A DNA stretch of 64,000 bases. It comes from Actinocrinis sp035653575. GTDB lineage: Bacteria; Actinomycetota; Actinomycetes; Streptomycetales; Catenulisporaceae. A model generated the notes under the pieces. That model made no database searches. It was not told where the DNA came from and worked only from the letters and a program-made list of their open reading frames with translations. The stretch is from NCBI RefSeq assembly GCF_035653575.1, contig NZ_DASRBQ010000069.1, forward strand, positions 1-64,000, read 5' to 3'. The number at the start of each line of letters is the position of its first letter. The stretch's first letter is position 1. Positions 16,104 to 24,307 of the stretch are shown one piece after another. The position numbers were made by a program, and so were the translations under genes.

Positions 16104-16865
16104 ATGAGTCGCTTCGAGGGCAAGGTCGCGATCGTGACCGGCGCGGCGCAAGGCATCGGCGCGGCGATCGCGCGACGGCTGGCGAATGAGGGCGCGAAGG
16201 TCGGCGTCGTGGACCTGACCGCCGATCGGGCGCAGGGCACCGTCGATCAGATCGTCAAGGACGGCGGCGAGGCCTTCGCGGTCGGCGCCGACGTGTCGAA
16301 GACCGCTGACGTGCAGGCCGCGGTCGCCGCCGTGGTCGAGGAGTTCGGGCGCATCGACATCCTGGTCAACAACGCCGGGATCACCCGCGACAACCTGCTG
16401 TTCAAGATGACCGACGAGGACTGGGACTCGGTCATCGCGGTCAACCTGCGCAGCGCCTTCCTCATGTCGCGCGAGTGCCAGAAGCACTTCGTGGCGCAGA
16501 AGTACGGCAAGATCGTCTCGCTCTCCTCCCGCTCCGCGCTGGGCAACCGCGGCCAGGCCAACTACTCGGCCTCCAAGGCCGGAATCATGGGCCTGACTTC
16601 CACGCTGGCGATCGAGCTCGGCCCGTTCGGCATCAACGTCAACGCGGTCGCCCCCGGGTACATCGCCACCGACATGACCGACGCCACCGCGCGCCGGGTC
16701 GGCTTCGAGCCGGAGAAGTTCCGCGAGGCCGCCGCGCAGATGACGCCGGTGCGCCGGGTCGGCACCCCGGAGGACATCGCCGCCACGGTCGCGTTCCTGG
16801 CCGCCGACGAGTCCTCGTTCATCTCCGGCCAGACCATCCACGTCAACGGCGGGGCCGACCGGTGA
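16104..16865 (+). CDS. SDR-family 3-oxoacyl-(acyl carrier protein/CoA) reductase, FabG-like
   Basis: A 253-residue classical short-chain dehydrogenase. The cofactor motif TGAAQGIGAAIA is at residues 13-24, NNAG at about 90, and the catalytic Ser and YSASK at about 139 and 154-158. VAPGYIATDM and the C-terminal SSFISGQTIHVNGG are typical of FabG. In this operon it would interconvert 3-hydroxyacyl- and 3-oxoacyl-CoA. Its stop codon overlaps the next start (GTGA), so it is translationally coupled to the MaoC-type hydratase. Confidence 0.92.
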   Translation: MSRFEGKVAIVTGAAQGIGAAIARRLANEGAKVGVVDLTADRAQGTVDQIVKDGGEAFAVGADVSKTADVQAAVAAVVEEFGRIDILVNNAGITRDNLLFKMTDEDWDSVIAVNLRSAFLMSRECQKHFVAQKYGKIVSLSSRSALGNRGQANYSASKAGIMGLTSTLAIELGPFGINVNAVAPGYIATDMTDATARRVGFEPEKFREAAAQMTPVRRVGTPEDIAATVAFLAADESSFISGQTIHVNGGADR

Positions 16866-17314
16866 AGGTGTTCGCGAGCCCGGCCGAGCTGGCGCAGGCG
16901 GTCGGCCAGGAGATCGGCGCCAGCGACTGGCTGGTCATCGAGCAGGACCGGATCGACCAGTTCGCCGAGGCCACCGGCGACCACCAGTGGATCCACGTCG
17001 ACGAGGCGCGCGCGAAGGAGGGGCCGTTCGGCTCGACGATCGCGCACGGCTTCCTGACGTTGTCGCTGCTGCCCGCTCTACTCGCCGAGGTCTACCGGGT
17101 CGAGGGCGTGCGGATGGGCATCAACTACGGCTTGAACCGGGTGCGCTTCATCAACCCGGTCCGGGTCGGCTCCTCGGTGCGCGCGGTGATGACCGTCGCC
17201 GAGGTGGATCAGCAGGCTGACTATGTGCAGGTGACGGCCAAGGCGGTCGTGGAGATTCAGGGCGTAGAGAAGCCGGCGGCGGTCGCGGAGACCGTTTCCC
17301 GGTTCTATCTCTAG
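16862..17314 (+). CDS. MaoC-like (R)-specific enoyl-CoA hydratase
   Basis: A 150-residue hot-dog fold protein. The hydratase 2 signature is clear: FAEATGDHQWIHVDEARAKE, with the catalytic Asp and His, followed by STIAHGFLTLSLLP. It would hydrate 2-enoyl-CoA to (R)-3-hydroxyacyl-CoA. The (R)-stereochemistry matches the FabG-like SDR rather than an (S)-specific dehydrogenase, so the two are functionally paired. The GTG start lies within the SDR stop (GTGA). The gene ends the operon and is followed by a terminator. Confidence 0.92.
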   Translation: MKVFASPAELAQAVGQEIGASDWLVIEQDRIDQFAEATGDHQWIHVDEARAKEGPFGSTIAHGFLTLSLLPALLAEVYRVEGVRMGINYGLNRVRFINPVRVGSSVRAVMTVAEVDQQADYVQVTAKAVVEIQGVEKPAAVAETVSRFYL

Positions 17315-17348
17315 CGCTTCGGGTCTGCCGGAGTTTCGAAGCGGTGGC

Positions 17349-17386
17349 GGGCGGTCAACCGGCGCGACGGCGCGGCTTGACCGCCT
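17349..17386. terminator. Bidirectional terminator between convergent maoC-like and GH3 genes
   Basis: GGGCGGTCAA (17349-17358) and TTGACCGCCT (17377-17386) pair over at least nine bases around a GC-rich centre that can pair further. The right arm includes the GH3 stop codon. Confidence 0.75.
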
Positions 17387-19838
17387 AGCCGCAGAACACT
17401 GTCACGCTGGCCGGCAGGTCGGCGCAGGAACGCCCGACCGCGAACTCGAACTCGCCCGGCTCGCCGACGAAGCCGCCGTCCAGCTCCGACCAGTGCGCCA
17501 GGCGGATTGCCGGCACTTCGAAGACGAGCGCCCGGGATTCGCCCGGCTCCAGCCGGATCCGCTCGAAGCCCTGCAGCTTACGCAGCGGCGTGGGCACGGA
17601 GGCGTCGATCGCGTGCGAGTACAGCTGGACCACTTCGTCACCAGCTATGTCGCCCGCGTTCGTCACCGTCACCTCGATGGTCACCGTAGGCGCGCCCTCA
17701 TGTGACAGCGCGACCGTTCCGATCGGGTCGCCATACTCGAAGGTCGTGTAGGACAGGCCGTGCCCGAACGGGAACAGGTGCTTGCGCTGCGAGTACTGAT
17801 ACGTCCACTGCGAGCCGATGACGTCGTAATCCCCGGGCTCGGGAAGCTCCGCCTCGGCCGAGTACCAGGTCTGCGGCACCCGTCCGGCCGGGCTGTAAGC
17901 ACCGGTCAGCACCTCGGCCACCGCGTTGCCCAATTCCTGGCCGCCATGTGAGGTCCACAGGATCGCGGGCACATGCTCGGCGGCCCAGTCGATCGCGTAC
18001 GGGTAACTGGAGACGACGATCACCGCAGTGTTCGGATTCGCCTCAGTCACCGCGCGCAGCAGGCTCTCCTGAGCGGCCGGCAACGCCAGGCCGTCGCGGT
18101 CGACCGTTTCACGGCCGTTGATGTGCGGGTCGTTGCCCACAACCACGATCGCGCTCTCGGCCGACGACGCGGCGGCCACCGCTTCGTGCGTGCCCGAGGT
18201 CAGCAGTTCGACGGTGAAGCGAGTCGCGTCCTGCGGCGATTCGGCATCCGCGACAAGGCTTCCGGTCTCGTCTACGCGCACGTACTTGCGGCTGTGCTCG
18301 GCGTTGGAACGCAGCAGAACCTGACCGGCCGCCGAGGCTTCGCCCACCGGGTGCAGCTCCCACAGTTCCTTGACGAACCAGCCGTCCGGAGTCTGCGCCG
18401 CCGCCTCGACCTGGCGGTCGTGCTCGCCAGTCAGCGTCAGATACCTGCCATTCTCGGTGGACTGGAATGTGTGCACAGGCACCGGGCACTGCACGCTCGT
18501 GCCCCAGTCGTTGTGAACGAAGGGGCCGAACTCCCGCTCCCCGGCGCGCAGCTTGACCACGTCGGCCCCGTCGACGGCCGCCACCGAGTCCGCGCCGAGC
18601 CGAGTGCGCAGCCCGTCCGCGATGCTGACCGCGTAAGGGAGCGTGCCGCTGTACCAGTCGGTCAGTACGCGCGTGCCCAAGTGCCCGATCACCGCGACCG
18701 ATCCGGGGCGCGGGTCCAGCGGCAGCGCGCGGTTGTCGTTCTTCAGTAACACGATCGACGCTTTCGCCGCCTCCAGCGCCAGCGCCGCGTGCGGCTCGCA
18801 GACCACCACGTCGGCCCGGATGTCCGCGTACGGGTCGAGTTCGGGGTCGAATTCGCCGGTGCGCGCCCGCATCGCCAGCAACCGGCCGACCGCCGCGTCG
18901 ATGTCCGCCTCGCTGATCAGCCCCTGCTGCAGCGCCGCGGTGAACCGTTCGATCGTCGGCTGCGCGTTCGCGTCATTGTCGGTGTAGCTGTCCAGCCCGG
19001 CCTTAAGCGCCGCGGCGTGCGACTCGACATGCGAGGGGAAGTACTTCTCGATCTCCACGAGGTTCGACGGAGCCTGCGCGTCGGAGCAGATCACCAGCTC
19101 CGGGTTCCAGGCCCGCAGCGCTTCGGCGAGCAGCGGGTGCACATGGTTCGGGATGCCGTTGGTCAGGTTGTAGCCCGGCATCACCCCGGCCACCACGCCG
19201 GCCTCGATCGGGCCGCGGAAGGCCGGCAGCTCGTATTCGTGCAGCACACGCGGCGGTACTCGCACGTCGATGGCGGCCCGATCGGTCTCCACGTTGTACG
19301 CGAGGAAGTGCTTGAGCACCGGCGCTGTGCGCCAGATCGTCGGGTGGTCGCCGCGCAGCCCCCGGCAGTAAGCCGTCGCCATTTCCGCGGTCGCGAAGGG
19401 GTCCTCGCTGTAACCCTCCTCGTTGCGGCCCCAGCGCGGATCACGCAGCAGGTTGACCACCGGCGACCAGACGTTGAGCGAAACCATCGTGTGCTTTTCG
19501 TACACGTCGCTGCCCTGCACGGCGCGCGCGTCCTGCCGGAAGGCGCGCACCTCGGTCGACACCGCCTGGCCGATCCGCCGCAGCAGTTCCCGGTCCCAGG
19601 TCGCGCCGAGCCCGACCGCCTGCGGGAACACGGTGGCCCGCCCGATCCAGGCGACCCCGTGCAGCGCCTCGCAGCCGGTGTGGAACCGGCCGAGGCCGAG
19701 CCGTTCGACCGCGGGCTGGTGCTGATGCAGGAAGGCGATCTTCTCCTCGAGGGTCAGCTGGGCCAGGAGCCCGGCAACCTTCGCGGCCGGATCGGCGACA
19801 GTCGCAGCAGGCGCGGAAGCAGCAGGCACAGCGCTCAC
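17385..19838 (-). CDS. GH3 glycoside hydrolase (beta-glucosidase/beta-xylosidase type) with an inserted beta-trefoil-like domain
   Basis: An 817-residue, probably cytoplasmic GH3 enzyme with no signal peptide. The GTG at 19838 follows GGGGAAGG at 8 nt. The N-terminal barrel has LTLEEKIAFLHQHQPAVERL, NLLRDPRWGRNEEGYSEDP and LKHFLAYN. The nucleophile is Asp253 in ELVICSDAQAPSN. The second domain (LLKNDNRALPLDPRPGSVAV) is interrupted by an insert of about 130 residues (GRYLTLTGEHDRQVEAAAQT, then YVRVDETGSLVADAESP) that resembles a fascin/ricin-like beta-trefoil. The C-terminal fibronectin III-like domain ends the protein. A palindromic operator lies 29 bp upstream of its start. It is divergent from the sugar importer/GH74/GH42 operon, where it would remove beta-glucosyl or beta-xylosyl residues from imported oligosaccharides. 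Confidence 0.9.
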   Translation of the reverse strand: MSAVPAASAPAATVADPAAKVAGLLAQLTLEEKIAFLHQHQPAVERLGLGRFHTGCEALHGVAWIGRATVFPQAVGLGATWDRELLRRIGQAVSTEVRAFRQDARAVQGSDVYEKHTMVSLNVWSPVVNLLRDPRWGRNEEGYSEDPFATAEMATAYCRGLRGDHPTIWRTAPVLKHFLAYNVETDRAAIDVRVPPRVLHEYELPAFRGPIEAGVVAGVMPGYNLTNGIPNHVHPLLAEALRAWNPELVICSDAQAPSNLVEIEKYFPSHVESHAAALKAGLDSYTDNDANAQPTIERFTAALQQGLISEADIDAAVGRLLAMRARTGEFDPELDPYADIRADVVVCEPHAALALEAAKASIVLLKNDNRALPLDPRPGSVAVIGHLGTRVLTDWYSGTLPYAVSIADGLRTRLGADSVAAVDGADVVKLRAGEREFGPFVHNDWGTSVQCPVPVHTFQSTENGRYLTLTGEHDRQVEAAAQTPDGWFVKELWELHPVGEASAAGQVLLRSNAEHSRKYVRVDETGSLVADAESPQDATRFTVELLTSGTHEAVAAASSAESAIVVVGNDPHINGRETVDRDGLALPAAQESLLRAVTEANPNTAVIVVSSYPYAIDWAAEHVPAILWTSHGGQELGNAVAEVLTGAYSPAGRVPQTWYSAEAELPEPGDYDVIGSQWTYQYSQRKHLFPFGHGLSYTTFEYGDPIGTVALSHEGAPTVTIEVTVTNAGDIAGDEVVQLYSHAIDASVPTPLRKLQGFERIRLEPGESRALVFEVPAIRLAHWSELDGGFVGEPGEFEFAVGRSCADLPASVTVFCG

Positions 19839-19866
19839 GGAAAAGACCTTCCCCACGGTTCCACGA

Positions 19867-19880
19867 TCGAAGCGCTTCGA
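19867..19880. promoter_or_regulatory. LacI-family operator, GH3-proximal
   Basis: TCGAAGCGCTTCGA is a perfect 14-bp palindrome 29 bp upstream of the GH3 start codon, where a bound repressor would block initiation. The central CG and 14-bp symmetry fit LacI-family operators such as TGGGAGCGCTCCCA of CebR/CelR. The same palindrome occurs in front of the LacI-type gene at 45782. Confidence 0.85.
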
Positions 19881-20103
19881 AAGTCCCATCCCAGCAGTCC
19901 CGGTGTCAACCCCGGCACGGCCTACCGCGCCGGGTCTCTGCGCTGGTCCAGACAACTTCGCGCAGATCACAAGCGGTATCGATCGGGCTGGTCCAGGGCT
20001 GCGGGCGGGCCGCCCGCGGCCTCGAACGACATCACTCCCGATATCGAAACGTGACCGAACACCCTTGCGTGGGCGGTGGGGCTGACCTAACCTCAACGCA
20101 ATA

Positions 20104-20117
20104 TTGAAGCGCTTCGA
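20104..20117. promoter_or_regulatory. LacI-family operator, importer-operon side
   Basis: TTGAAGCGCTTCGA shares the GAAGCGCTTC core and lies 180 bp upstream of the solute-binding-protein start. It matches 13 of the 14 bases of the perfect site. With 19867-19880 it could allow a DNA loop closing both divergent promoters. Confidence 0.8.
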
Positions 20118-20296
20118 CAGTCTCGCCACAGGGCGGTGCTCTCCCTCGGTGCGGTGACGATCCGGAGCCGCCGACTGGCAGACGCAGTCCCGCACCACGA
20201 CAACTTGACACCCACCCGCCGAGACCCGGCGCGGATCCGCTCTTAAGATCGGATTCCCAGGACGAGGCGGAGCCACTTCCGTCAATGGAGAGTTCA

Positions 20297-21982
20297 ATGC
20301 CGAGCTCCAACGCCTTTACCCGCCGCGGCTTCGTGACGGCCACCGCGGGCGCCGCAGGCGCGTTAGCCCTCTCCCCGCTGCTTGCCGCGTGTGGCAATGG
20401 CTCCTCCACCGCGAAGGGGAGCACCAACACCAAGACCGGCCTTGCGGCCGCGCTGCCGACGTACAAGGCCAACTCCGCCGTGACCCCGGACATCCCCGTC
20501 GTCCAGGGCTCCGGCGGAGCCGTGACCGACGCGGGCTACCTGACCTACCCGGCGAACCCGGTCGCGACCGTGAGCGGCACTCCCGGCTCCGGCGGCACCT
20601 ACAACGCGATCACGCCGCTGTGGGGCTCGATCCCGGCCGCGAACAACGCCTACTACCAGGCCGTGAACAAGGCCCTCGGCGCGACGATCAACATGCACCC
20701 GGCCAACGGCAACACCTACAACACCTCGGTCACCGCGCTGATCGCCGGCAAGAAGCTGCCGGACTGGATCCAGATGCCGACCTGGTGGAACTCGGCGTTC
20801 ACCGTGGGCGAGCTGACCGGGAGCCAGCTGGCCGACCTGACCCCGTACCTGGCCGGCGACAAGATCCTGCAGTACCCGAACCTGGCTGCCATCCCCACCG
20901 CGGCCTGGACCGCCGGAGTGTGGAACAACAAGCTCTACGGCATCCCGTCCTTCGCCAGTGGCGCGGCTTTCGCGGGCTGCTTCTTCTACCGCAAGGACAT
21001 CCTCGACAAGCTCGGTCTGAGCGGCGAGGTGAAGTCGATCGCCGACTTCGAAGCCCTCATGAAGGAGTGCAAGCAGGCCAACGGCGGCATCGGCGCCTGC
21101 GACGACCTGTGGCCGTACACGTACCAGCCCTTCGGCGTCCACTCGAAGTTCGAGGTACAGAGCGGCAAGCTGGTGCACATGTACGACACGCCGCAGTACC
21201 TTGAGGCGCTGAACTGGAACTACAAGGTCGCCAAGGCCGGCTACATCCACCCCGACGCGCTCGCGGGCGACACCAGCAACGCCAACACCCGGTTCTACTC
21301 GGGCAAGACCATCCTCGGCTCGGGCGGCACCGGCGCCTGGAACCTGATGGACGCCCAGTCCGGCATCGCCGCCAACCCCAAGTACAACCGGCAGGCCTTC
21401 AAGGTCTTCTCCGCCGACGGGACCACGACGCCGACCATCTTCGTCGGCTCCGGCGCGAGCATCATGAGCTACCTGAACAAGAGCCTGACCCCGGCGCAGA
21501 TCAAGGAATGCCTCTCGATCGCGAACTTCCTCGCGGCGCCGTACGGCTCCAAGGAGTACACGCTGATCAACTTCGGTGCCGAGGGCGTGGACTACACGAT
21601 GACCTCAGCCGGGCCCACCTACACCGACAAGGGCAAGACCGAAGCGAACCAGGACACCTACCAGTTCCTCGCCGCGCCGCCGAGCGTCGTGTCGAACCCC
21701 GGCATGGACCAGCTGACCAAGGACTTCTGCGCCTGGCAGGCCGACGCGGCCAAGCACGCCTACAAGCCGGTCTTCGACAACGCCAACATCCAGGTGCCCG
21801 CCCGGCTGGCAGCCGCCGACACCGCGCAGGCCGTCGAGGACACGGTCAAGGAGGTCTACCACGGTCTCAAGCCGGTCTCCGCGTTCCAGGACGCCGTCAC
21901 CACCTGGAAGAAGAACGGCGGCACCGAGCTGATCAACTGGTACCAGACCAACGTGTACGACAAATTCGGCTCGATGCAGTAG
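20297..21982 (+). CDS. Tat-type lipoprotein, extracellular solute-binding protein of a carbohydrate ABC importer
   Basis: A 561-residue binding protein. The ATG at 20297 is preceded by GGAGAG at 6 nt; the ATG at 20285 has none. The N-terminus combines a twin-arginine motif (FTRRGFVTATAG) with a lipobox (LSPLLAACGN), so it is likely a Tat-exported lipoprotein anchored at Cys32. Size and motifs (IPSFASGAAFAGCFFYRKDI, then WPYTYQPFGVHSKFEV) resemble the large LplA/YtcQ-type oligosaccharide-binding proteins. Repeated aromatic residues (PTWWNSAF, AWTAGVWNN, ALNWNYK) would stack on sugar rings. No ATPase gene is present in the operon, so a shared MsiK-like ATPase encoded elsewhere must power it. 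Operon context (GH74, GH42) suggests xyloglucan oligosaccharides as ligand. Confidence 0.93.
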   Translation: MPSSNAFTRRGFVTATAGAAGALALSPLLAACGNGSSTAKGSTNTKTGLAAALPTYKANSAVTPDIPVVQGSGGAVTDAGYLTYPANPVATVSGTPGSGGTYNAITPLWGSIPAANNAYYQAVNKALGATINMHPANGNTYNTSVTALIAGKKLPDWIQMPTWWNSAFTVGELTGSQLADLTPYLAGDKILQYPNLAAIPTAAWTAGVWNNKLYGIPSFASGAAFAGCFFYRKDILDKLGLSGEVKSIADFEALMKECKQANGGIGACDDLWPYTYQPFGVHSKFEVQSGKLVHMYDTPQYLEALNWNYKVAKAGYIHPDALAGDTSNANTRFYSGKTILGSGGTGAWNLMDAQSGIAANPKYNRQAFKVFSADGTTTPTIFVGSGASIMSYLNKSLTPAQIKECLSIANFLAAPYGSKEYTLINFGAEGVDYTMTSAGPTYTDKGKTEANQDTYQFLAAPPSVVSNPGMDQLTKDFCAWQADAAKHAYKPVFDNANIQVPARLAAADTAQAVEDTVKEVYHGLKPVSAFQDAVTTWKKNGGTELINWYQTNVYDKFGSMQ

Positions 21983-22001
21983 CTCGCGCAGCGCGCGAGT
22001 T

Positions 22002-22030
22002 CGCCGGGCGCGCCGTGGCGGCGCCCGGCG
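22002..22030 (+). terminator. Intra-operon hairpin 1 after the binding-protein gene
   Basis: CGCCGGGCGC (22002-22011) pairs perfectly with GCGCCCGGCG (22021-22030). It starts 20 bp after the stop codon. Within an importer operon such a hairpin usually raises binding-protein mRNA over that of the permeases, by partial termination or 3'-end protection. Confidence 0.65.
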
Positions 22031-22098
22031 CCGGGCCGGATTCACTGTTGGTTCGATTCACGATGAGTCCGATTCACAGTTGGTCCAGTTCACAGACT

Positions 22099-22139
22099 CC
22101 GGTTCCGTGTCGCTAACGGCGCACGCGACACGGAACCGG
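22099..22139 (+). repeat. Intra-operon hairpin 2 (15-bp perfect stem)
   Basis: CCGGTTCCGTGTCGC (22099-22113) and its exact complement (22125-22139) flank an 11-nt loop, 60 bp upstream of the first permease start. It could be a second attenuator or an RNA stability element. Between the two hairpins there are short repeated GATTCAC/TTCACAG words. Confidence 0.7.
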
Positions 22140-22199
22140 CTCCAGCGGTCACGCCGGACGAGCAGCAGGTAGCAGACGGCACGAGTGAGGAGTCAACCG

Positions 22200-23255
22200 G
22201 TGGCGGCGATCACGACAGGCGGCGGGGGACCGGAGCGCGCGAACGCGCTCACGGCCGATGCCGCCCGGACCGGCGCGCTAGCGGCCGGTCCGGACCTTGA
22301 TCTGGGCGTACCCGAGGACAGCGGGTTCCGGCCGGCCCCACGCCGCCGGATGACCTGGCGCTCCCGGCTGCGCAGGGACAAGACGCTGCTGCTGATGACG
22401 CTGCCGGCCATCGCCCTCGTGATCGTCTTCAACTACCTGCCGATGTTCGGCGTGATCACCTCCTTCGAGTTCTACGACCCGCTGGTCGGCGTCCTGCACA
22501 GCCAGTTCATCGGCCTGGACAACTTCCGCCAGCTGTTCGGCGACCCGCTGTTCTGGACGGCGGTGGAGAACACCCTGGCGATCAGCGCCGTGCAGCTGAT
22601 CCTCTACTTCCCGGTGCCGATCGTGCTGGCGCTGCTGCTGAACACGGTGATCAGCAACAAGGTGCGGGCCTTCGTCTCCGCCGTGGTCTACCTGCCGCAC
22701 TTCTTCTCCTGGGTGCTGGTGGTCTCGATCTTCCTGCAGATGCTCGGCGGCGCGGGCCTGCTCAACACCTTCCTGATCCACCACCACATCACGCCGTGGA
22801 ACGTGATGACCGACCCGGGCACCTTCAAGCTGCTGGTGACCTCCCAGGCGGTGTGGAAGGAGGCCGGCTGGGGGCTGATCGTGTTCCTGGCCGCGCTGGC
22901 CGCGATCGACCCCACGCTCTACGAGGCGGCCGCGGCCGACGGCGCCGGGCGCTGGCGGCGGATGTGGCACATCACGCTGCCCGGCATGAAGGGCGTCATC
23001 ATCCTGATGCTGGTGCTGCGCCTCGGCAACGCGCTCACCGTCGGATTCGAGCAGATGCTGATCCAGCGCGACGCGGTCGGCCACGAGGCCGCGGACGTGC
23101 TGGACACCTTCGCCTTCTACTACGGCATCGGCACCAACAACTATGGTTACGGCGCCGCGGCCGGCCTGTTCAAGAGCGTGATCTCGCTGCTGCTCATCTA
23201 CGGCGCAAACCGGCTCGCGCACGCCTTCGGTGAGGATGGGTTGTACCGCAAATGA
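22200..23255 (+). CDS. Carbohydrate ABC importer permease (LplB/UgpA-type)
   Basis: A 351-residue permease. The GTG at 22200 follows GAGGAG at 7 nt; the upstream GTG 22185 overlaps that site. After a roughly 55-residue cytoplasmic lead, six membrane helices begin at TLLLMTLPAIALVIVFNYLP. The cytoplasmic coupling loop carries the EAA motif YEAAAADGAGRWRRMWHITL with the conserved Gly. DNFRQLFGD in the first periplasmic loop is typical of sugar permeases of the LplB group. It is coupled to the second permease by a 4-nt ATGA overlap and forms the heterodimeric channel with it. Confidence 0.93.
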   Translation: MAAITTGGGGPERANALTADAARTGALAAGPDLDLGVPEDSGFRPAPRRRMTWRSRLRRDKTLLLMTLPAIALVIVFNYLPMFGVITSFEFYDPLVGVLHSQFIGLDNFRQLFGDPLFWTAVENTLAISAVQLILYFPVPIVLALLLNTVISNKVRAFVSAVVYLPHFFSWVLVVSIFLQMLGGAGLLNTFLIHHHITPWNVMTDPGTFKLLVTSQAVWKEAGWGLIVFLAALAAIDPTLYEAAAADGAGRWRRMWHITLPGMKGVIILMLVLRLGNALTVGFEQMLIQRDAVGHEAADVLDTFAFYYGIGTNNYGYGAAAGLFKSVISLLLIYGANRLAHAFGEDGLYRK

Positions 23256-24220
23256 CCGAGTTGGGAATCGAAGGCGCACTCGCTCCCAGGGCGCTGGCCA
23301 AGACCCCGCCACGCAAGCGGGCCAAGGGCCGTCCGGTCTGGGAGGAGCCGCCCACCAAGGCCGGGCAGTTCGGCAAGGGCACCGTCATCGCCGTCGTGCT
23401 GGCGGTGGTCCTGGTCCCGCTGTACTGCGTCGTGCTCACCAGCTTCTCCACCCAGGGGGCGATCAACCGGGCCGGCGGCCTGGTGCTGGTGCCGCACGGG
23501 CTGACCTTCGACGCGTACCGGCAGGTCTTCGAGAACAGCACGGTCACCCGCGCGCTGGAAGTCACCTTCGGCATCACCATCGTCGGCACCTTGATCTCGA
23601 TGGTGGTCTCCGTGCTGTGCGCCTATGGCCTGTCCCGCTACCGCTCGTTCGCGCATCGCACGATCCTGATGACGCTGATCATCACGATGTTCGTCAGCGG
23701 CGGCCTGATCCCGACCTTCATCGTGGTCACCGAACTCGGCGGCTACGACCAGTACTGGGCGCTGATCCTGCCCAACGCGGTCAGCGTGTTCAACATCCTG
23801 GTGCTGCGCTCGTTCTTCGCCGGCACCGCGGTCGACCTGATCGACGCGGCGCGCATCGACGGCGCGGGCGAGTGGCGCATCCTCTGGTCGGTGGTGCTGC
23901 CCACCTCGCGCGCGGTGACCGCGGTGATCACCCTGTTCTACGCGGTCGGCTACTGGAACACCTTCTTCGGCGCGATGCTCTACATGCCGGCCGACCAGCA
24001 GAAGTGGCCGATCCAGTACGTCCTCTACCAGTACGTGAACCTCGGCATGACGATGCCCGGCGTCGCGAACAGCGGCTACGGCGGAATCCACCAGCAGAGC
24101 TCCCCGCTCTCGCTGTCCATGGCGGTCGTCGTGCTCACCGTGCTGCCGATCGTGATCGTGTACCCCTTCGTGCAGAAGCACTTCGCCAAGGGCATGCTCA
24201 CCGGCGCGATCAAGGGCTAG
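23252..24220 (+). CDS. Carbohydrate ABC importer permease (LplC/UgpE-type)
   Basis: A 322-residue permease overlapping the previous stop by 4 nt. After a basic N-terminal tail, the first helix is GTVIAVVLAVVLVPLYCVVL. The family EAA loop reads IDAARIDGAGEWRILWSVVL. The FSTQGAINRAGGLVLVPHGL loop and the C-terminal YPFVQKHFAKGMLTGAIKG are hallmarks of LplC/YtcP-type permeases, where the GAIKG end is highly conserved. It completes the importer; no nucleotide-binding subunit follows. Confidence 0.93.
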   Translation: MTELGIEGALAPRALAKTPPRKRAKGRPVWEEPPTKAGQFGKGTVIAVVLAVVLVPLYCVVLTSFSTQGAINRAGGLVLVPHGLTFDAYRQVFENSTVTRALEVTFGITIVGTLISMVVSVLCAYGLSRYRSFAHRTILMTLIITMFVSGGLIPTFIVVTELGGYDQYWALILPNAVSVFNILVLRSFFAGTAVDLIDAARIDGAGEWRILWSVVLPTSRAVTAVITLFYAVGYWNTFFGAMLYMPADQQKWPIQYVLYQYVNLGMTMPGVANSGYGGIHQQSSPLSLSMAVVVLTVLPIVIVYPFVQKHFAKGMLTGAIKG

Positions 24221-24248
24221 CTGGCGCTTCCCACCCTTTCCCAGTCTT

Positions 24249-24283
24249 CCGCCAGGCGGGCGCCGCACTCGCCCGCCCGGCGG
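24249..24283 (+). terminator. Intra-operon hairpin between the permease and GH74 genes
   Basis: CCGCCAGGCGGGC (24249-24261) and GCCCGCCCGGCGG (24271-24283) pair with one mismatch. It lies in the 87-bp spacer after the second permease. It may be a partial terminator that sets the GH74 and GH42 level relative to the transporter, or an RNA stability element. Confidence 0.6.
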
Positions 24284-24307
24284 AGCCCATCCCGCAAGGA
24301 CACTCCC

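Larger units (their letters stand above)
19839..20296. promoter_or_regulatory. 458-bp divergent control region of the GH3 gene and the sugar-uptake operon
   Basis: This spacer holds the starts of two divergent units and no convincing gene. It contains two copies of the GAAGCGCTTC palindrome (listed separately), one near each unit. An ATATTGAAGC segment and an unaligned TTGACA (20205-20210) are visible, but I could not pair the latter with a proper -10 element. Confidence 0.7.

Noticed and set aside
19942..19957. GCTGGTCCAGACAACT upstream of GH3 as a possible third DasR site
   Set aside because: It matches only 12 of 16 positions, breaks the palindromic core, and lies near the LacI-type operators that better explain regulation of this promoter.
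22278..23312. 344-codon minus-strand frame opposite the permease gene
   Set aside because: It is the antisense shadow of a clear permease, rich in His, Gln and Asp, with no hydrophobic pattern.
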